Source: Clostridia bacterium
Lineage (GTDB): Bacteria > Bacillota > Clostridia > Oscillospirales > Acutalibacteraceae
NCBI GenBank assembly: GCA_017552845.1
Contig: JAFZOE010000067.1
Span: forward strand, 1-10,580
DNA: 10,580 nt
Direction of reading: 5' to 3'
The position numbers and the translations under genes are program-made. Positions 6,881 through 10,580 of this stretch are shown in pieces (the first letter of the stretch is position 1; the number at the start of each line of letters is the position of its first letter). The notes under the pieces were generated by a model that was not told the origin of the DNA, did no database searches, and was given only the letters and a program-made list of their open reading frames with translations.

Positions 6881-8239
6881 ATGGGTCCAGGCTTACAAAT
6901 CGTATTGAAGCTTCTGCTTCTGCTCGTGCTTATTATCATCAACGCCTTCTTTGCAATGAGCGAGATAGCGATAATTTCCCTCAATGATACAAAGATAAAA
7001 CATCTTGCCGACGAGGGAGACAAAAAGGCAAAGCAGATTGTAAAACTTACCGAGAATTCGAGCGCCTTCCTTTCAACAATCCAGATAGGCGTCACTCTCG
7101 CGGGCTTCCTGACCTCGGCATCGGCCTCGCAGAATTTTGCCTCGATGCTGACGGCGAAGATTGCCGCAATACCGGGCAATCCCGTGCCTGCCGGAGTGAT
7201 TTCGGCGCTTTCGGTAGTTGTGATTACGATAATCATGTCTTATTTTTCGCTCGTTCTCGGCGAGCTCGCCCCCAAGAGAATCGCGATGCAGATACCCGAA
7301 AAGGTATCATATAAAGTTGTCGGCATCCTGCTCGGTTTCTCAAAAATCACAAAACCCTTTGTGAAATTCCTCTCCGTCTCCACAAACGGCGTGGTCCGCC
7401 TTTTCGGCTTTGATCCGAATGCCGATGAGGAAAATGTGACCGAGGAGGAAATCCGCATGATGGTCGACGCGGGCGAGGAGAAGGGCGTCATCGAAAACGC
7501 GCAGGCGGAAATGATTGACAATATCTTTGAATTCGACGACCTCGACGCCGGCGATATCATGACTCACAGAACAGAGATGACCGCCATCGAGATAACAAAA
7601 TCCCTCGAGGAGGTCGCTGAGCTCTGCGTTGAAAACGGTTATTCGAGAATTCCCGTATTTGAGGGCGACCAGGATAATATAGTCGGCGTGCTCTATGCGA
7701 AGGATCTGCTCAAATATGTCGGCAGGTCAATGCCTAAAAACCTGACGATAAAGACCGTTATGCGAAAGCCGCTCTATGTTGCCGAAACTCAGCCCTGCCA
7801 GGATGTTTTCAAGGCGATGACCGAGAGCCGCACCCAGTTTGCCGTCGTCGTTGACGAATACGGCGGCACGGCGGGAATTGTCACTCTCGAGGATCTGATT
7901 GAGAGCATAGTCGGCAATATCCGCGATGAATATGACGAGGAAGAGGAAGAAATCAACCAGATTGACGAGACCACCTTCACCGTTGACGGCACTATCGACA
8001 TCGACGAGGTCGATGAGCTTGTCGGGGTTGAAATTCCCGAGGGCGATTACGATACTCTCGCCGGCTTTGTCATCAGCCTTCTCGGTTATCTGCCCGGCGA
8101 GGATGCCGAGCTTCCTATTGAAACTCAGTATGAGAACCTAAGATTCACCATCCTCTCGATGGATGAGCGCAGGGTTGACAAAATCAAAATAGAGATTCTC
8201 CCCGTCGAGGATGAAGACGGCGAAGAGGATGACGATTGA
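6881..8239 (+). CDS. HlyC/CorC-family membrane protein (CNNM, CBS pair, CorC_HlyC domains)
   Basis: The 452-residue protein has the standard three-part layout. Residues 1-200 form a CNNM transmembrane domain with helices near 7-27, 65-90 and 105-128, plus the conserved 'NAFFAMSEIAI' (21-31) and 'GELAPKR' (127-133). Residues about 222-346 form two CBS domains: 'IMTHRTEM' at 226-233, 'GYSRIPVFEG' at 253-262, and 'VVVDEYGGTAGIVTLEDL' at 322-339. Residues about 360-443 form the CorC_HlyC (transporter-associated) domain. An acidic linker (349-358) and an acidic tail (443-452) stand out. The family includes Mg2+ exporters such as MpfA and CorC-like proteins, so Mg2+ transport is the most likely role; the name hemolysin is historical. 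AAGGAG lies 12 nt before the ATG, a longer spacing than its neighbours. It begins 36 nt after GH130 with no promoter or terminator seen between, so read-through is likely, though a functional link to sugar metabolism is not evident. Confidence 0.92.
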   Translation: MGPGLQIVLKLLLLLVLIIINAFFAMSEIAIISLNDTKIKHLADEGDKKAKQIVKLTENSSAFLSTIQIGVTLAGFLTSASASQNFASMLTAKIAAIPGNPVPAGVISALSVVVITIIMSYFSLVLGELAPKRIAMQIPEKVSYKVVGILLGFSKITKPFVKFLSVSTNGVVRLFGFDPNADEENVTEEEIRMMVDAGEEKGVIENAQAEMIDNIFEFDDLDAGDIMTHRTEMTAIEITKSLEEVAELCVENGYSRIPVFEGDQDNIVGVLYAKDLLKYVGRSMPKNLTIKTVMRKPLYVAETQPCQDVFKAMTESRTQFAVVVDEYGGTAGIVTLEDLIESIVGNIRDEYDEEEEEINQIDETTFTVDGTIDIDEVDELVGVEIPEGDYDTLAGFVISLLGYLPGEDAELPIETQYENLRFTILSMDERRVDKIKIEILPVEDEDGEEDDD

Positions 8240-8312
8240 CCCATATATAGCGTAAATTTTTGATTTTTTAATAATTCAATAACAAAATACAGATGAATTT
8301 TTAACAAATTTA

Positions 8313-8341
8313 TTGACAGTGTATATAAAAAGTGTTAAAAT
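8313..8341 (+). promoter_or_regulatory. Strong sigma-A promoter for the secreted zinc-finger gene
   Basis: A perfect TTGACA (8313-8318), a 17-nt spacer and TAAAAT (8336-8341) predict a start near 8348 and a 5' leader of about 49 nt. The surrounding 8240-8340 stretch is very AT-rich, like an UP element region. The next gene shows strongly biased codon use, consistent with high expression. Confidence 0.8.
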
Positions 8342-8352
8342 CAATTTTACAG

Positions 8353-8371
8353 TGCAGCAGAAAGTGCTGCA
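8353..8371 (+). other. Perfect stem-loop at the 5' end of the transcript
   Basis: TGCAGCA (8353-8359), a GAAAG loop (8360-8364) and TGCTGCA (8365-8371) form a perfect 7-bp hairpin only a few nucleotides after the predicted transcription start. It leaves the ribosome binding site (AAAGGAAG, 8382-8389) free. A 5'-end stabilising hairpin is the simplest reading; a protein-binding operator is the alternative. Confidence 0.6.
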
Positions 8372-8396
8372 AATATCATACAAAGGAAGTTACAAA

Positions 8397-8855
8397 ATGA
8401 AAAAGGTTCTTTCAGTATTTTTCGCAGTTCTTTTTGTTTTATCCGCAATGTCCGTAATGGCCAGCGCATGGGAGACCAAGTGCCCCTATTGTGACGAGAC
8501 CTTCACCAGCGAAGCAGCTTATGCTGAGCATATGAAGACCTATAACTTCACAAACGGCCACTATGTAACCTGCCCCTACAGCGGTGATGATTACAAAGAC
8601 GGCGGCTGCAATGAACAGTTCGCTACCAAGGAAGCTTATGATCTTCACGTTGCAAACTGCCCGCACAACGGCGATTACAGCACCATCGGTTATCTCAAGT
8701 ATTACGGCGGCAAGCTTGTTGACGCAGTTAAGGGTATCGCATGGGGCGACGTTCTCGGCGGTCTCGTCAATATCGTAAAGGCTCTCTTCAAGGCTGTTGA
8801 TTTCGGTGAAATCGTAGCTCTCGGCAAGACCATCATCGGCGCTGTAAAAGGCTGA
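8397..8855 (+). CDS. Small secreted protein with two C2H2-like zinc-finger motifs and a hydrophobic cationic C-terminus
   Basis: The 152-residue product starts at the ATG at 8397, preceded by AAAGGAAG at about 7 nt. A longer frame back to 8313 would begin inside the -35 box and is discarded. Residues 1-24 are a clear signal peptide (MKK, hydrophobic core, cleavage likely after 'AMSVMASA'). The mature part has two finger-like units. The first is C29-x2-C32-x12-H45-x9-H55 and the second C59-x11-C71-x12-H84-x3-C88. Both keep the x12 Cys-His spacing and aromatic positions (F36 or F75, Y42 or Y81). Residues 98-152 are rich in G, A, V, I, L and K, with no Cys, and could form amphipathic helices such as 'LVNIVKALFKAV'. 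Codon use is strongly biased, suggesting abundant expression. It is a monocistronic unit with its own promoter and terminator. I know of similar secreted finger-like proteins in Clostridia but no established function. Metal binding is inferred, and a membrane-active role for the C-terminus is only a hypothesis. Confidence 0.88.
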   Translation: MKKVLSVFFAVLFVLSAMSVMASAWETKCPYCDETFTSEAAYAEHMKTYNFTNGHYVTCPYSGDDYKDGGCNEQFATKEAYDLHVANCPHNGDYSTIGYLKYYGGKLVDAVKGIAWGDVLGGLVNIVKALFKAVDFGEIVALGKTIIGAVKG

Positions 8856-8880
8856 TAGAATTACAATACGATAAACTCAG

Positions 8881-8909
8881 CCGCATCGCTCAGGCGATGC
8901 GGTTTTATT
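8881..8909 (+). terminator. Rho-independent terminator of the zinc-finger gene
   Basis: CCGCATCG (8881-8888), a 6-nt loop and CGATGCGG (8895-8902) form a perfect 8-bp stem followed by TTTTATT. It lies 25 nt after the stop codon. Confidence 0.92.
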
Positions 8910-8930
8910 ATGCCGGCGGAAGATTTTCTC

Positions 8931-8959
8931 TTGATTTTTCCCCGCTTATATGTTATTAT
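8931..8959 (+). promoter_or_regulatory. Promoter of the tRNA-Gly gene
   Basis: TTGATT (8931-8936), a 17-nt spacer and TATTAT (8954-8959) with an extended TG at 8951-8952. The predicted start is about 10 nt before the mature tRNA 5' end. Confidence 0.7.
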
Positions 8960-8975
8960 TACCCGGCAAAGATAT

Positions 8976-9049
8976 GCAGGGTTAGTATATCGGTAATACG
9001 GACGCTTCCCAAGCCTCAGCGGCGGGTTCGACTCCCGTACCCTGCTCCA
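8976..9049 (+). tRNA. tRNA-Gly (anticodon CCC)
   Basis: A full 74-nt cloverleaf folds by hand. The acceptor is GCAGGGT (8976-8982) with ACCCTGC (9039-9045). The D stem is GTAT/ATAC (8985-8988, 8996-8999) with GG in the loop. The anticodon loop is TTCCCAA (9006-9012), giving anticodon CCC, which reads GGG. The variable loop is 4 nt (9018-9021). The T stem is GCGGG/CCCGT around TTCGACT (9027-9033). The discriminator is U (9046), typical of bacterial tRNA-Gly, and CCA is encoded (9047-9049). An oddity is that the anticodon stem GACGC/GCCTC contains a C-C mismatch (9003 with 9015) in its middle pair. Positions 15 and 48 (T8990, G9021) also do not form the usual Levitt pair. The gene has its own promoter and terminator, so it looks expressed. 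Confidence 0.9.
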
Positions 9050-9059
9050 GACCTGAAAT

Positions 9060-9084
9060 CCCGTCGCAAGACGGGTTTCTTGTT
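9060..9084 (+). terminator. Rho-independent terminator after the tRNA
   Basis: CCCGTC (9060-9065), a GCAA tetraloop of the GNRA type and GACGGG (9070-9075) are followed by TTTCTTGTT. It begins 10 nt after the tRNA CCA end. Confidence 0.85.
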
Positions 9085-9135
9085 CAATATAATACTTGCT
9101 TTTACAACAGACTAATGTAACAGGCAATAAAGCGC

Positions 9136-9178
9136 CGGAACACTGTTTTAGATCTACCGGATATGCGGTGTTGTTCCG
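9136..9178. repeat. Inverted repeat upstream of the lipoprotein gene
   Basis: CGGAACA (9136-9142) and TGTTCCG (9172-9178) are perfect inverted arms separated by 29 nt. The right arm lies where the -35 region of the downstream promoter should be, so a regulator binding site or a looped operator is possible. It has no U-run and does not look like a terminator. Function is unproven. Confidence 0.4.
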
Positions 9179-9196
9179 TTTACTCAAAATGATTTC

Positions 9197-9202
9197 TATA
9201 AT
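9197..9202 (+). promoter_or_regulatory. Candidate -10 box for the lipoprotein gene
   Basis: A perfect TATAAT lies 38 nt before the ATG at 9241. The -35 position 17 nt upstream reads TTCCGT, a poor match, so this promoter would be weak or need an activator; the inverted repeat at 9136-9178 overlaps that position. Confidence 0.45.
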
Positions 9203-9240
9203 GTCATTTACAAAATCAATATACCAAAGGAGTATTCATT

Positions 9241-10038
9241 ATGAAAAAGATTCTTGCTGTTGTTTTTGTTTTTGCTCTTGCTGTCGGTCTCGCCGCCTGC
9301 GGCGCATCCGATCAGCCCGAAGAAACCACTACAGAAGTGCCGACAGAGTCGGTTCAGGAACTTACCGAAACGGCGCCTGCTCAGGAGGCTCGCCATTTCT
9401 TCATCAATAATGAGCCCTATGTTGTAACGGCTGACGACGGTTTCAACAATGCCGGCGTAACCGAGCTTATCTGTGATGCTACCGAGACCTATTCATTCAT
9501 GGCGAGCGACGATAACACTACCTGGTCTGTCTATGTTCTTGATAAGAGATTTGAAGACGGCGCAAGATACCTTTCACAAGCCGGGAAGCCCGCTCTTAAA
9601 GGAGACGGCACTCTTAAAATTGAAGAAGGCAAATATATCTATATCCTCTGCAGCGAAAGCGCATTCACTGCGGACGAAGCTTCCGGAGCCTCGCTTACCA
9701 TCAATTATGCGGATTCAATCAGCGGTAATTATCAGGATTCCGTTTCAAAGAAAGCAATCGCGAAAGTCTATGATAACGGAGAAGAGGCTGAAATCATAAT
9801 CAGCTGGTCATTTTCCGCAACCAATAGAACCGTTTGGGAGATGAACTGCAAAAAAGACGGTAAAAAGCTTACCTACACCGATTGTAAGAAGACGAATTTC
9901 AAAGCCGATGCAAACGGCGAAGGTAACGCAGACGTTGAATATGAAAACGGCACCGGTTACTTCACGCTCAAGGACGGAAAGCTCCTCTGGGACGGCGCCG
10001 CCGATGAAAACTGCACCTCCTGCGTATTTGAAAAATAA
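9241..10038 (+). CDS. Secreted lipoprotein of unknown function
   Basis: The 265-residue product begins with a lipoprotein signal: 'MKK', a hydrophobic core, and lipobox L17-A-A-C20, so the mature N-terminus is lipidated Cys20 anchored on the outer face of the membrane. Residues 21-50 form a Thr/Glu/Pro-rich spacer. Residues about 51-158 form a first region with aromatic-rich strands ('TYSFMASDDNTTWSVYVLD'). Residues about 160-264 form a second unit beginning 'SGNYQDSVSKKAIAKV' and ending 'ENCTSCVFEK', with 'ISWSF', 'TVWEMNC', 'LTYTDCKK' and 'GTGYFTLKDGKLLW' as repeated beta-strand elements. This C-terminal layout recurs in clostridial lipoproteins as far as I recall, but has no assigned function. 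AAAGGAG sits 8 nt before the ATG. It appears monocistronic. Four cysteines in the second unit (C203, C215, C258, C261) could form disulfides. Confidence 0.88.
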   Translation: MKKILAVVFVFALAVGLAACGASDQPEETTTEVPTESVQELTETAPAQEARHFFINNEPYVVTADDGFNNAGVTELICDATETYSFMASDDNTTWSVYVLDKRFEDGARYLSQAGKPALKGDGTLKIEEGKYIYILCSESAFTADEASGASLTINYADSISGNYQDSVSKKAIAKVYDNGEEAEIIISWSFSATNRTVWEMNCKKDGKKLTYTDCKKTNFKADANGEGNADVEYENGTGYFTLKDGKLLWDGAADENCTSCVFEK

Positions 10039-10053
10039 ATAATGCGATAGGAC

Positions 10054-10082
10054 TTGACTTTTTGTATCTTATCGATTATATT
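10054..10082 (+). promoter_or_regulatory. Strong sigma-A-like promoter with no protein gene behind it
   Basis: TTGACT (10054-10059), a 17-nt spacer and TATATT (10077-10082) predict a transcript beginning near 10089. The next plausible gene starts more than 300 nt further on and has its own promoter. The transcript directly enters a strongly folded segment ending in a U-run, so it probably drives a small RNA. Confidence 0.65.
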
Positions 10083-10088
10083 TCTCTT

Positions 10089-10166
10089 GAAGCCGTCAGG
10101 CAATCCTTTGACCCCGGGGAACTGGACCCCGGCATTGATAAGGCGTCTGATGGCTTTATCTTTTTT
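10089..10166 (+). ncRNA. Candidate small structured RNA with intrinsic terminator
   Basis: The segment folds into one long, interrupted hairpin. An 11-bp outer stem pairs 10091-10101 with 10145-10155 and includes two G-U pairs. A 4-bp CCTT/AAGG helix follows (10105-10108 with 10140-10143). The apical 6-bp stem is CCGGGG/CCCCGG (10114-10119 with 10127-10132), capped by the 7-nt loop AACTGGA. TTTATCTTTTTT follows directly, as in an intrinsic terminator, and the strong promoter ends about 6 nt before the predicted start. It does not match SRP RNA, 6S RNA, tmRNA, RNase P or any riboswitch consensus I can recall. It may be a regulatory small RNA, an orphan attenuator or merely a large terminator; the promoter-hairpin-U-run arrangement favours a discrete transcript of about 75 nt. 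Confidence 0.5.
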
Positions 10167-10200
10167 ATTGACTTAGGTAGATAAGGTGAAATATATCAAA

Positions 10201-10230
10201 GTTCGTAGGGGCGGATATCATCCGCCCGCC
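10201..10230. repeat. Palindromic dispersed-repeat-like element
   Basis: GGGCGGAT (10209-10216), an ATC loop and ATCCGCCC (10220-10227) form a perfect 8-bp palindrome within a GTAGGGGCGGAT context. Sequences of the form GTAGGGGCG followed by CGCCC occur as dispersed palindromes in many bacterial genomes, from memory. It lies in the non-coding stretch between the candidate small RNA and the last gene. Confidence 0.5.
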
Positions 10231-10233
10231 AAT

Positions 10234-10329
10234 AGGATATGCGGAGCATATATAACTAAGAATTCCTTTGCAGCCCTCTCCGAGAACGGAATGACGGGTG
10301 TGGCGATTACAAGGATATGCAGAGCATCA
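10234..10329 (+). repeat. Pair of direct repeats, AGGATATGCRGAGCAT
   Basis: AGGATATGCGGAGCAT (10234-10249) and AGGATATGCAGAGCAT (10312-10327) differ at one of 16 positions and lie 78 bp apart. Each contains a small ATGC-GCAT hairpin. They may be the ends or subunits of the same dispersed element as the palindrome just upstream. No gene is credible in 10171-10360. Confidence 0.5.
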
Positions 10330-10360
10330 TCCAAACAGCCGCCAAAATGCATTGCCCCGC

Positions 10361-10389
10361 TGGATTTTTTATCCGCTGTATGATATAAT
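10361..10389 (+). promoter_or_regulatory. Promoter of the YdeI-like gene
   Basis: A perfect TATAAT (10384-10389) with an extended TG at 10381-10382 and a weak TGGATT -35 (10361-10366) at 17 nt. The start would fall near 10396, giving a leader of only about 15 nt that includes the ribosome binding site. Confidence 0.55.
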
Positions 10390-10409
10390 AATCTAAAAGG
10401 GGTGATTAT

Positions 10410-10580
10410 ATGAAAATCTTTTATGCCGCCGACCGCTTTGCCTGGCGCGAATGGCTCGCCGCGAATTTTGAGACGGAGAGCGAAATCCGCCTTGTATTCC
10501 CGGTCAAAGAAACCGGCGAGCCGGGCGTTTCATATAATGACGCCGTTGAGGAGGCGCTCTGCTTCGGCTGGATTGACGGC
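10410..10580 (+). CDS. Partial YdeI/OmpD-associated family protein (C-terminus beyond window)
   Basis: From the ATG at 10410, with AAGGGG 7 nt upstream, 57 codons remain open to the window edge. The start 'MKIFYAADRFAWREWLAANF' followed by 'SYNDAVEEALCFGWIDG' at 41-57 matches the N-terminal part of the YdeI or OmpD-associated (OmdA) family, in which 'Y-AV-EALCFGWIDG' is the hallmark. The family is linked by name to protection against bacteriocins or antimicrobial peptides, but its biochemical activity is not settled. The protein is usually near 190 residues, so about two thirds is missing here. It has its own promoter and appears to start a new transcription unit. Confidence 0.85.
   Translation, partial: MKIFYAADRFAWREWLAANFETESEIRLVFPVKETGEPGVSYNDAVEEALCFGWIDG

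Noticed and set aside
6881..8239. Hemolysin toxin
   Set aside because: The hemolysin label on CNNM/CBS/CorC proteins is historical; the domain set points to metal ion transport.
8313..8396. Extended start for the zinc-finger protein at 8313
   Set aside because: The extension begins in the -35 TTGACA and covers the promoter; the ATG at 8397 has a proper ribosome binding site and is followed directly by a signal peptide.
10089..10166. Bacterial SRP (4.5S) RNA or a known riboswitch
   Set aside because: The GGAA-type apical loop and conserved asymmetric loop of SRP RNA are missing, and no riboswitch core sequence that I know of is present; a U-run ends the fold without a gene behind it.
10186..10383. 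A 65-codon frame after the candidate small RNA
   Set aside because: It starts from GTG, reads straight through the palindromic and direct repeats and overlaps the promoter of the next gene; the translation is typical of repeat-derived false frames.

Overview
The window looks like a piece of a chromosome from a Gram-positive anaerobe of the Clostridia, most likely a gut Oscillospirales/Ruminococcaceae-type organism. The reasons are strong AGGAG ribosome binding sites, sigma-A style promoters with TG-extended -10 boxes, secreted proteins and a lipoprotein with typical Bacillota signal peptides, and proteins that resemble clostridial family members. The lineage is an inference; no rRNA gene is present.

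Layout. (1) 1-1417, minus strand: the N-terminal 472 codons of a GTG-started, membrane-anchored or secreted beta-propeller-like protein that runs off the left edge. (2) 1421-1583: a divergent promoter region. (3) 1584-6844, plus strand: a compact sugar and sugar-acid operon. It holds a LarA-family nickel-pincer racemase/epimerase, 6-phosphogluconate dehydrogenase, a PfkB kinase of the 2-keto-3-deoxygluconate kinase type and a GH130 mannoside phosphorylase. A CNNM/CBS/CorC membrane protein follows at 6881-8239 and may be co-transcribed. (4) Between the dehydrogenase and kinase genes sits an AT-rich cassette (4304-4782). It encodes a four-helix-bundle protein of the 23S rRNA intervening-sequence family and is bracketed by 7-bp-periodic repeats in inverted orientation. 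(5) 8313-8909: a self-contained unit (promoter, 5' hairpin, gene, terminator) for a small secreted protein with two C2H2-like zinc-finger motifs and a hydrophobic, lysine-dotted C-terminus. (6) 8931-9083: a tRNA-Gly(CCC) gene with its own promoter and terminator. (7) 9197-10038: a lipoprotein gene. (8) 10054-10166: a promoter followed by a strongly folded short RNA ending in a U-run, a candidate orphan small RNA. (9) 10201-10330: dispersed-repeat-like palindromes. (10) 10410-10580: the start of a YdeI/OmpD-associated family gene that runs off the right edge.

How the genes may work together: GH130 enzymes release mannose-1-phosphate from beta-mannosides. Some LarA homologues interconvert 2-epimeric sugar acids such as gluconate and mannonate. 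6-phosphogluconate dehydrogenase consumes phosphorylated gluconate, and KDG kinase consumes the dehydration product of mannonate or gluconate. The operon therefore looks like a junction between mannoside breakdown and the gluconate/mannonate/KDG routes. The exact substrates are not readable from sequence alone. The observations most worth pursuing are the repeat-bracketed four-helix-bundle cassette, the LarA-centred operon, the secreted zinc-finger protein and the candidate small RNA.
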